DNA of 64,000 bases. Source: Gorsachius magnificus. Its lineage: Eukaryota > Chordata > Aves > Pelecaniformes > Ardeidae. The number at the start of each line of letters is the position of its first letter. Positions within the stretch are counted from its first letter, which is position 1. The stretch is from the NCBI GenBank assembly GCA_034008185.1, contig CM067081.1, forward strand, positions 15,871,821-15,935,820. The letters are read 5' to 3'. Below the pieces are notes generated by a model that saw nothing but the letters and a program-made list of their open reading frames with translations, had not been told where the DNA came from and ran no database searches. The translations under genes were made by a program, and so were the position numbers. Of the stretch, positions 53,977 to 64,000 are shown in pieces.

Positions 53977-54932
53977 CACAGAATCACAGAATCACAGAAT
54001 GGCAAGGGTTGGAAGGGACCTCCGGAGATCATCTAGTCCAACCCTCCTGCTAAAGCAGGTTCTCCTAGAGCATGTTACCCAGGACTTCATCCAGGCGGGC
54101 TTTCAATATCTCCAGAGAGGAGACTCCACAACCCCCCGGGGAAGCCTGTTCCACTGCTCCATCACCCTTAGAGTAAAGAAGTTTTTCCTTATTCAGTTGA
54201 ATAACTGAAACCTCTTATGTTTCAGTTTGTGCTCATTGCCCCTTGTCCTGTCACTGGGCACCACTGCAAAGAGTCTGGCTCTGTCCTCGTGACTTCCACC
54301 CTTAAGATATTTGTATCTGTTGATGAGGTCCCCTTGCAGTCTTCTCTTCTTCAGGCTGAACAAGCCCAGCTCTCTCAGCCTTTCCTCATCGGGGAGATGC
54401 TCCAGTCCCTTTATCATCCTAGTTGCTCTCCTCTGGACTCTTTCTAGGAGTTCCTCACCTTTCTTGAGCTGGGGAGCCCAGAACTGGACACAGTACTCCA
54501 GGTGGGGTCTCCCCAGGGCAGAGTAGAGGGGGAGGATAACCTTCCTCCTCGACCTGCTGGGCACGCTGCTCTTAATGCACCCCAGGATGCCATTGGCCTT
54601 CTTGGCAACAAGGGCACACTGCTGGCTCATGGTCAGCTTGTCATCCACCAGGAGTCCCAGGTCCCTCTCGGCAGAGCTGCTTTCCAGCAGGTCAGCCCCC
54701 AGCCTGTACTGGTGCATGGGGTTCAACCTCCCCAGGTGCAGCACTTGGCACTTGCCCTTGTTGAATTTCATCATGTTCCTCTCTGCCCAACTCTCCAGCC
54801 TGTCCAGGTCCCGCTGAATGGCAGCGCAGGCTTCCAGTGTATCAGCCACTCCTCCCAGTTTTGTGTCATCAGCGAACTTGCTGATGGTACACTCTGTCCC
54901 CTCGTCTAGGTCATTGATGAACAAGGCAAAAA
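53977..54932 (-). mobile_element. CR1 LINE, 5'-truncated
   Basis: Its tail on the left (CACAGAATCACAGAATCACAG) and body to about 54932 match the CR1 copies at 6.2 and 59 kb. A minus-strand frame of about 250 codons is open from [20 protein letters not shown] (RT active-site box FADD) through [14 protein letters not shown] and [13 protein letters not shown]. It then breaks close to the C-terminus. An A-rich patch adjoins the 5' end at about 54928-54937. Confidence 0.95.
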
Positions 54933-57900
54933 AAAAATCAAACGCAAATTCAGAAGCAAATACGTGCTTTGTCATTCTTATTTTGCATTGGCATTGACTG
55001 AGGAGATGTGAGTAAGGAATGCAGCATGCAGGAAATCACTGCTAGCACGGGCCAGAGAGCAGAGGAAACCTCATGCTCAGACTGTGCATGAGTCACTCCA
55101 ACCCATGTCTTGGGCTATCTCACTGAAAGACACAGTGCCAGTTCTGGATGTGAGTCGTTGCTCAATATTGGAGCATTGGAGGGAGTTGGACACTGCAAGT
55201 ATAGGAGGGAACCAGCAGGACCCAATCTGCCCCTAAATAGGCATGTGTTGGTGTCAGAAGACACAGAAGCCAGCCTGGTAGAGATGAAGAGAAAATCCTA
55301 TCTCCAACCTGTGTTAATAAGGCCCAGCTACTTATATGCCAGTATAGTATCTAAGTTTAATTCTGAAAATAATAATAAAAAATTACATAGTGTTTACCAA
55401 TGGCTATTCCAAAATCAGATCATGACATTTAAAGGATGACCAGAAATACTCATCATACTGCCGCGGTGGTTCAGTCTGAAGCTGATGCACTTGTTATTTG
55501 TTCTTGTTTTTAATTTCTGTAACCCAACTGTAGCCTTTGTCTTATGTGGGATTCAACTGTATGTTAGTCAACCAAAATGACCCGCTGGAGTCAGATCCTG
55601 GGAGCTAGTTCAGGCCCCCCCACCTGCTGCAGGCAAATTCTCATTCTGTCTGGTTTGTCTGAGTAAGGACAACAGGCATTGCTTCACAGGTATCACCAAC
55701 TCTTGCTGGTAATAAACAGCTTCTCACTCCACCTTTTCCCACTAACTTGACTAGGGCTATTTGCAGAGTCCTGCAGCTTAGCCAGGGCAATGATATCAGG
55801 ATCTGGTCCACAAAATCTCCAACATTCCTCGGAGCCCAACATCACTTGTGGGACCTGGAGATCTTGACACCTTTACTTTGGTGCTTCCCAGGCTGTGAAA
55901 AGGTTTCTAGTTACTTTGCCCAAGGGAAAATCATGATTTCTTCAGGCTTGTGTTGCAATATTAAGCAAAAATACAGTCCAGAGTTTAACAAAATGAAGAA
56001 AACTGACCTACTAACTTCATATCTTCTAACAGAAATTCCCTCTCATGACCACTTCCCCCCACTGCCTTTGGCTGTACGGACGTGATTCAATCTTCCTGTG
56101 ATTTATTCCAACTTATATTTTGTATAAGTTTGAGTCTACTGCTGAGTCCAAGATTCTTATGGAGATGACAGCATGATAACAGGTGGATCAAATATTTTAG
56201 GAAGAGTGGTGTTGTGAATGTATTTTAAGGTTAGTGAAAAAAGCACTTCCACATAACAGGCGATGATTAACTCCAAACCCTGAGTCTGTCCAGTCAAATT
56301 TCCCCTTTTGTCTCTTGCCACTAAAACCTGGCTATGTGTGGATGCACCTTGTGCAAATGTACGTATAATGCAGAAACAGAGAAAAGTGCCTTTTGCTAAT
56401 ACATTTCAAACCACTGCAGAAATAGCGTGGCGTGAACTTTCCCAGGGAAATGATTCCTCTGTTAAAATAATGCAGTTTCATGTTGAAGAGAACAGTTTTT
56501 GAGCTCAGCCTGCATTCATTAAATAATTTCAGCCCTTCCCAAAAGTTTGGTTATTTTATGACTTCTAGATAAAATAGGTTCATGCTTTGTTATAAAAATG
56601 ATGTTTCAAAGCCACATGTAACTAAAGTTTTAAAAAAGTAAATGAAAACTTTTCAGGTCAGAAAAAATATTTTGTTTGACTAAAACACCAGGACACCTGC
56701 AAAATTGTTTGCTTGATTTGAGTATTGAAGCAAATCAGTTTATTCATAGCCTGATGTCCAAATATAAGTTTCTATTACTGTGACATTTTAGGTGAGGTAT
56801 ATTGCTCCAAACACGTTGTGCTTATCACCTTTTGTGATAATCTTACCACTAGGGCAACTCCCCTGACAGTAAGTATTTGTAGGATTTGATTCTTGGGTAT
56901 TTGGATATTTTTCTTGGAATAAAGGTGTACCTTCAAATACGTTCTTTATGCTTTGAAAAGGAAGGTACCTCATTTTTCTAAAGGGATCCGGCTGGGAAAA
57001 TGATCCGATCCGGGGACTTTGGGTGTTTTGACTGGGAAACTGAGGTTTGTATAACCAGTTCTTTGTCTCTGAAAGGAGACAACATGAATGTCAAAGCTTT
57101 AAGAGGCTATGTCAACACATGGCTTCAATACTTAACTCTTTGTGGTGTTACAGGCTCATCCCTGTGCATTCACTTAAACCAACCCAGGAAGGATAGTATA
57201 TGCAAGCCTAACACCACACACAAGCACAACTTTAAACGGTATCTGGTCAGTCAGCCCTAGCTTGTAGTCTCTGCAGTTCAGCACATTGGATATACTGACT
57301 GACTTTCTCTTCTATAACAATTTCTGTTAAAATATTTGCATTTACCATTTCTGCTGGATGAACTTACTGTGGCCGAATGTGTTTCATGGTAAACTAAATG
57401 TTTTTGTTTGACTGCCCTCCTATTCAATAGACCCAGAACAATTTTATTCCCTACTTTCTGGACTGTCTCCAGGAGAATGTAATCTACAGAAATTAGGACA
57501 CATCATTTTAGTGGTTTTTAATTGAAATTTAGGGGAAGAGGAATAATAATCCTTTCTTCTTCTACCCTCCCTAAAAAAACATAAAGGAGGAAACAAAAAA
57601 GAAGTTAATGCCAATGAACAGTTCATGAAAATCCAGTCCACAAAATTCAATAGATGTGCAGCTGTGTTATATGAAACAGTGAAGCAAGCACTTCCTCCAA
57701 TTAGGACCTAATCATGCAAAGCCTCAGTTCCCTCCTGGGAAATCCCAGGACTTCTTAAGTTAACCAGCATTTAGTGAGAATGCCAGCCTTCTGTGGTCAA
57801 AAGAAAAGATTTCGGGGTTGAATTTCCCACTGTGAATCTTAGTCACATTCTCAAATCAAATTTTCCAGCCCAGTTCCTCAACTCTAGATTTGACAAGAGC

Positions 57901-58619
57901 TACACAAATATGCCCAGACTAAAGATTTCTAAATGACCTTGTTATGGAAATGATCTGTGTACAGACCTGCAGTGTACTTAGATTTGACCATTAGATTGCT
58001 AATGAATGCGTTCATTCTTCACAGCCTTATTGAAGATACTGTTACAAACTATGTTTGCTTCCAAACTGTTTACTTTGACTAATCTCAGTCTGTCAAATGT
58101 GATTTGTCACGCCTCTCATAGCACATAAGTTGTGCTTCCTGACTTGGCATTGAAACTTTTGAATAACACAGTGATCAAATTATGTTGAGTTTTGCATTAA
58201 AAGATGCACAAGCATAATTATGTGCAATGTCTGATAAGAACTTTGCTGAGCTCAAAGATAATGATGATACTTTGTGTTCTTTTTTGGGAATGTGTCTTTT
58301 CCATGAAGCATTAATAGTCATTGGGTACTTACTGATTTACATTAAGCAAAAGGAGGAATCAAGCAGCTATTTAGGAATGCTAATTATAATTAAAACATAT
58401 ACCTTTTTAAAAATTTATAACAATGAACTGAAAATGACCTTTTCTTTCTAAACATGTAGTTGCTTATTTATGACAAATTATCATGACCTCAACTCAGATC
58501 TACAGGCTCACTACTCTTCAAATTCTCTGTCTTCGTGTTGAGCCTACTGACAAAGAAATATGGAAATGTATTCCTTCCCACTCTTTATACTATCCAGTGA
58601 AATGAGCAACTTGATCCTG
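54933..58619. other. intergenic sequence with one exon candidate
   Basis: AT-rich DNA. Apart from the minus-strand candidate at 56847-57068, I found no supported coding region. The plus-strand frame at 55747-56085 has no motif. Confidence 0.4.
56847..57068 (-). CDS. candidate 222-bp symmetric exon, unassigned
   Basis: A minus-strand segment between an excellent acceptor (TGTTGTCTCCTTTCAG) and a good donor (GTAAGA, 56846-56841). It is phase 1 at both ends and open for 73 codons. The peptide is rich in Pro, Gln, Asn and Ser (NWLYKPQFPSQNTQSP, then SFSQPDPFRKM, then EKYPNTQESNPTN, then YCQGSCPSG) with few acidic residues. It looks like a secreted, poorly structured protein segment. I cannot assign a family; it does not match MMP20 exons as I know them. 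Whether it belongs with the candidate at 37865 is unknown. Confidence 0.33.
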
Positions 58620-59853
58620 TGTCCTGTTTCAGCTGGGATAGAGTTAATTTTCTTCCTAGCAGCTGGCACAGTGCTGTGTTTTGGATTTAGTATGAGGATA
58701 ATGTTGATAACAGCCTGATGTTTTAGTTGTTAGGACTTTTTCAGCTTCCCACGCTCTGCCAGGTGCGCGAGAAGCTGGGAGGGGGCACAGCCAGGACAGC
58801 TGTCCCCAACTGGCCAAAGGGCTATTCCAGACCATATGACATCAAGCTCAGTATAGAATCTGGAAAGAGTTGGCTGGGGAGCTGCGATGTCTGCTCAGGG
58901 ATGGGCTAGGCGTTGGTCGGTGTGTGGTGAGCAGTTGCATCGCTTCCTTTTCCTGGGTTTTGTTCCTCTTTTTCTGTTGTTCGCAGAATCACAGAATGGC
59001 AAGGGTTGGAAGGGACCTCGGGAGATCATCCAGTATGACCCCCCTGCTAAAGCAGGTTCTTCTAGAGCATGTTACACAGGACTTCGTCCAAGCGGGCTTT
59101 GAATATCTCCAGAGAAGGAGACTCTACAACCCCCCTGGGCAGTCTGTTCCAGTGCTCTGTCACCCTCAAAGTAAAGAAGTTCTTCCTCATATTCAACTGA
59201 AACCTCTTATGTTTCAGTTTGTGCTCACTGCCCCTTGTCCTGTCACTGGGTACCACTGCAAAGAGTCTGGCTCTGTCCTCGTGACTTCCACCCTTAAGAT
59301 ATTTGTATCTGTTGATGAGGTCCCCTTGCAGTCTTCTCTTCTTCAGGCTGAACAAGCCCAGCTCTCTCAGCCTTTCCTCATCGGGGAGATGCTCCAGTCC
59401 CTTTATCATCCTAGTTGCTCTCCTCTGGACTCTTTCTAGGAGTTCCTCACCTTTCTTGAGCTGGGGAGCCCAGAACTGGACACAGTACTCCAGGTGGGGT
59501 CTCCCCAGGGCAGAGTAGAGGGGGAGGATAACCTTCCTCGACCTGCTGGGCACGCTGCTCTTAATGCACCCCAGGATGCCATTGGCTTTCTTCTCAACAA
59601 GGGCACACTGCTGCCTCATGGTCAACTTGTCAACCTGTTGTTTTCCTTTTCACTACAATTATCATCACCTTCATCATCACCACTATTATTATTTTTTTAT
59701 TTCAGTTGTTAAACTGTTCTTATGTCAAACCATGAGTTTTCTTATTTTTTCCCTTCCAATTCTCTCTCTCATCCCACCGGGGCGGGGGTGGGAACGGAGA
59801 GTGGGTGAGCAGCTGTGTGGTGCTCGGTCGCTGGCTGGGGTTAAACCACAACA
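58620..59853 (+). mobile_element. solo ERV LTR interrupted by a CR1 insertion
   Basis: Starts TGTCCTGTTTCAGCTGGG and ends GGTTAAACCACAACA, the same ends as the LTR at 30260. A perfect 5-bp target duplication TCCTG flanks it (58615-58619 and 59854-59858). The LTR sequence is split at about 58981 by a CR1 copy and resumes at about 59635 with CTGTTGTTTTCC, then a TTATTATTT tract and the terminal block. Without the insert it would be about 570-580 bp. No internal retroviral genes are present. Confidence 0.9.
58982..59634 (-). mobile_element. CR1 LINE nested inside the LTR
   Basis: Minus-oriented CR1 of about 650 bp. The tail is at 58985 (CAGAATCACAGAATGGC), and ORF2 C-terminal sequence runs up to [17 protein letters not shown] at the right, open for 187 codons (59625-59062). 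It is flanked by an 8-bp direct repeat CTGTTGTT (58974-58981 and 59635-59642) that looks like its target-site duplication. It is therefore younger than the LTR. Confidence 0.93.
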
Positions 59854-59858
59854 TCCTG

Positions 59859-62800
59859 TATGATTTGATGCCAAATCTGTATTTTTAGCAGCTCATCTTC
59901 ACTCTTTTCTCTTAGAACCTTATTTCAGTTGTTCATGGTCAGTCTGAGATCTTTACAAGATACAAAATCAGAAATTACTGGAATGTTAGATTTTCACAAT
60001 GATCCCTGTTTGCTATTGTAGTATTCCTCCATATTTATTCTTCAAAATACATTTTTATTCTTCTCTTCTGACCTGAGCCATTCAACATTATGCCATTTAA
60101 ATTAACATGCCTTCATGGGTTTTTTTGGTTTTCCTTTCTGGATACATCAGAGGAGGAGTGGGCAGATGAGCATGAATCACTTAGATGGGGAACTTAAGCC
60201 CTGCCCAGTTGCTACACCAGTGTTGACAAGCTCATAAGTAAGGTACTGCTCTAATATTAGCTGGTCACGTGTGCTTTCTCTATTGGCAAGCATGACAAAA
60301 AAACACCACTAGGAAATGATCTATCCTATCTTAAAATAGGCAACAGAAAATGCTTCAGTCACCTGAAACAAACAGTAGAAAATGTTAAGTCATGGGTCAT
60401 GCATTCCTCCATAACAGGGATTATATCATCCATTTCTGATACTCAGTTCAGAACTTTTCCCAAGATGGAGAGCTCATCACTTTTTCCAAGATTGAGACAC
60501 CTTTCAGCTGCTACTACTGAAGCCACACTTTGAGAGAAGAAAGAGGACAAGCTGGGTACAATTGTGTTGCCAAGAGATTGGTAGGTAGGTGGGAAGAGAC
60601 CTAGAAGAGCTAGCCAGAGAAATTATAAATTGTGAGACCCTTTAGACCTAGAACATGGGAGAGGCACCTAGCTGCTGGACATAGTCAACACTGAGATGCT
60701 TATGGACATATTCAGAAGCCAACCTTTATTTAGGGTATGGGTTTCACTTAGATGTCTACACTTGAGATGTCCAATTTACAATAACTATTGAATCTCTTTT
60801 GGTAGTCAGTGGGAAGAGAGAGGCATCTCCTACCTGCCTGCTCAGCTCAGAGTAAAGAAAAGTCTCTCTGCATCTATTCCCATAGAGACCATTAATTTCC
60901 TATAGCCTTTATGTGCCTCCAGAAACCATCAGACAACAAAATACCAGGCTGAAGGATAGAGGAAAGGTTCCACAATATTATTTGCAGACAAAATCGGTAG
61001 CTGTCCCCAGAAACTCTGGGGAACATCTCGGCTCTGAACCAGCATTGGCCTTAACAGGCCCGCACTCCTACTGCTTAGCAGGTCCTGATCTGCATGCATG
61101 TGATGATGAGAGGCAGAGCTCTTTGCTTGCCCACTTTGCTCCAAAATGACCTCACCTGACCTTCAACAAATTGCAAACTGACCTACAACAAATTGCAAAT
61201 ATTGCTTCAGTCCTTTTTCTTTTAGGAACCCCCTTGCATCTTGACAATGGCAACTTGAAGATGTTTGAGGTTTGCAGCTTATTCATCTGATGGTTTTGGT
61301 CCCACTTCCCTTCACTAGAAGCTGCTGCCGGAAGTCACTTCACCAATCTTCTTCCATCTCATGTCAATCTCTTCCTTTTTTCAGCTCACCATCCATCCCT
61401 TCTCTCTCTCTGTTCCTAGATCTTTAGCAATTGTCACACTAGCCACAGGCTCCTTGAACAAATATACCTTCTCCTTGTGTTTCCTGTCCTCTGTATCATG
61501 CCTATTCTGATAGCCTAATTATTAACATTGCTAATGGGCAATTGAGTAAATGAGAAGGTAGAAGGCATGGTGATTTGGCATGCCTTCAGGTTCAATGCTC
61601 TGTTGTGGTCAGAGCATTTCTCCATGGAAATGAAAAATAGCAGTAGTAGCCACACTATTAAATTGACCTAGCACTTGCATTTTTACATTTTTAATTCTTT
61701 TCTAATGATGGAGGGAAACACACATGAAATTCTTAAATTATGTGTTTTATTTCAATAATTTTTTTCTCTAACGTGGCATTTTGAAAACTTTCGCATTGCT
61801 TGATATTTTCTATGCTACAAAATGTGTGATAGAACCCTTGTATTCAGTAAAAAATTACCTTAATATGTCACCTGCAGTTTGAGTTTCTCAATACAGCGTG
61901 CTGAAAGCCACTCTTAGCAGACAATTGTTTACGATTCAAACAATAGATGGATTATATCTGTTTATTCAGAGGTAAGAAGAAACAAAACCACATCCTTTTT
62001 CTTTTGTCTGTTTTGAAAACAGATGTATTTGAAAATGTTCAGTGGCTGCTGAAAGTCATAGAGCAAACTGTACAAAGGTCAGAGAAATGTAGATTGCTTT
62101 GCTTTCATTCTTAAAAACCTTCACCAGATACAACTGCACATAACTTAGCATTGAAGAGGCATCCCGTACCCTTCTCCTGGCTGTAGGATTCTGGGTTCAG
62201 GGGAAAGCCTAAGGCAGGAGAAGGAAATCACGTCTCCCATAAAGCATACTCAGGTAGAGATTACATTTTCTTCCTCACTGCTGATAAGAATGAATCAGAA
62301 AGTCCTGTTTCTGCTGGAATTCTGTTTCTCAGAATGAATAAGGTACAATATTTACTGTACCCATTTCTGAAGAATACAACATTTTTCTCCCAAACCACTT
62401 ACAAGACCAAACATTAAGTTATTTTCACCTGAGGACTTGGATTGATCATTCTTAGGTGATATACAATGAATGAAATCATGAACATATTTGTCCAAACACT
62501 AAAAGTAGTTGCCAGGGCAAGACTTATTGTCTACATGCTTTGCCTTGTACTTTCCAAGCATCTGCCACTGACTGTCATGGAGATCTTGAATCTCATCTAG
62601 TAAGGTATTATCATAGGTTTCTTAAAGTCAGTGGTGGCTTTGCTGAAGATTTGCAGTGGGACTGGGATTTCAACCCAAGATGGATTTGATTCCTCATGAG
62701 ATCTATTAAGAAAGGAGACAAAGATTTCTTGATTACATGTTTGCTGTTGACTTTGCACAGCAGCCAGGAAGGCTAGATGCTATCTCTCATGCTAATGTTA

Positions 62801-64000
62801 AATAAAGTATGTTATGTTTGCAGCTCGAGGTGCTGTGCAGAGAATCTGTGGTGGTGAGGATCCCAAGAAGCAACTACACCTGTTGAATTTGACGTTTGTG
62901 TCCACTGAATGTCATTTTCTTCCCTGTGGTGTGTTTTATTCTTCTGGTTACTTCCACCTGCTTTATTTCAACTCCAGTGGGGCTGCATGAGATTTACAGC
63001 ACCATAAACAAAGAAAGAATCAAGACAGCTTTTTAAAAGAAGATCCATGTTCTTCACATTCCTTCATGCTTAGCTCGCACACTAAAGCATTTTCAGGAAA
63101 AAGAAAGACTTCTCTGGGGAAACAGTTTTCCCTGGGTATGAGCATTTCCAGAACTGGAGTCTAAGAAAGAACACTCCTCTACTTAGGAGTACAGGTATAA
63201 AGAGGTATGCATCAGGAGGGATTTGCTGGGTTTGGCACCCTTTATGGTTTCCTCAGACTTCATGTTTGCTTTCAGAATGAAATCATTGGGTTCACAAACA
63301 TTAGCTTTGTATTAGTGTTCCCTCCACTCATTAACTCAACTTTGTATTTCCATATTAAACCTGATGATGCTGTTGGCAGCAAGGCCTGTTGAGTAACATA
63401 AAACGTGCTTTAATGCATTGAGTACAGGACTGTAAAACGTAGCTCATATAATTCACTGTCATTCATTCATGTGCATCCTCAGGGAAAGAGGTGACCCAGG
63501 AGTGCTGTGGTTTTGGTATGTGGGTGCTTCAGATATGCTTGGTTTTTGAATGGGGAAGTCAGAGTAGTCAAACCCACCAGCAGCAACAAAGTGCAAGTTA
63601 ATACCTTTAAAGGACAATGCAGTTAATGAAGAGGAGAAATAGCAGTTTCAAAAGCTGAAGTAAGGTGTATCACAGGGAAGTAGGACATGGCTACAGTCAG
63701 GAAGAAATGTGAAGCAAGGGCTGAATATCTCTTTGAACAAAATGTGATCAAGGCTTGTTCTAACCAGGCTCAAGCGTGAGAGTTCCCCCCACCCCCATTT
63801 TTTTCTCCCCTCTTTTCACACTACACACCAGAAGACTTCATTTTTTTATTCCCATCATAGTGTATGTCTACTTCAGGTGGAGGTCCAAACACATGAGCCA
63901 GTTGTCTCCTTGCCCATCAAAAGTCTCCATGAGTTACAAAGGTATGTATGAAAACAGGCTTTCCTTTACGCTGCATACTAACTGTACTCGTGAGTCAGCA
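59859..64000. other. intergenic sequence, nothing recognised
   Basis: AT-rich DNA without recognised repeats or genes up to the window end. The open frames are short and lack motifs. A small plus-strand exon-like segment at about 62821-62850 (acceptor TTTGCAG, donor GTGAGG) is too short to support. Confidence 0.4.

Noticed and set aside
55747..56085. 112-codon plus-strand frame
   Set aside because: No motif, no promoter or splice context; probably chance.

Overview
The window looks like bird nuclear DNA. The evidence is an AT-rich background, interrupted genes, many 5'-truncated CR1 retrotransposon copies ending in the avian-type tail (repeats of ATTCTATG or ATTCTGTG), and ERV-type solo LTRs. 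No microbial gene organisation is present; nearly all long open frames lie inside CR1 copies, LTRs or a CpG island.

Two protein-coding genes can be read exon by exon, both on the minus strand. The first is the 5' part of a TMEM123 (porimin)-like gene. Its signal-peptide exon sits in a CpG island at about 11.5 kb. Two Ser/Thr/Asn-rich exons with N-glycosylation sequons follow at about 5.0 and 2.7 kb, and the membrane-anchor exon is presumably beyond position 1. The second is a complete matrilysin gene (MMP7), with six exons from 37085 down to 32964. It encodes a 263-residue enzyme with signal peptide, cysteine-switch propeptide, full catalytic zinc site and no hemopexin domain. A TATA box and an AP-1 site lie just upstream. 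The TMEM123-MMP7 order and orientation match the human chromosome 11q22 block as I recall it.

Less certain are candidate exons with good splice sites that I cannot assign. A plus-strand set (23051-23161, 27855-27937, 28682-28788, 29058 to a poly(A) signal at 29158) keeps one compatible frame between TMEM123 and MMP7. Two minus-strand candidates lie upstream of MMP7 (37865-37931 and 56847-57068). They could be coding exons, lncRNA exons or chance.

Repeats by region: CR1 pieces at 1.9, 6.2, 10.2, 11.9, 18.2, 18.6, 46.3 (399 codons open, including reverse transcriptase motifs), 54 and 59 kb; solo LTRs at 30.3, 39.6, 43.7 and 58.6 kb, the last split by a CR1 insertion; and a GC-rich tandem array of about 200-bp units at 20.1-20.9 kb. 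The right third (47.6-64 kb) is otherwise gene-poor. No clear trace of MMP20, expected next to MMP7 in tetrapods, was seen there.
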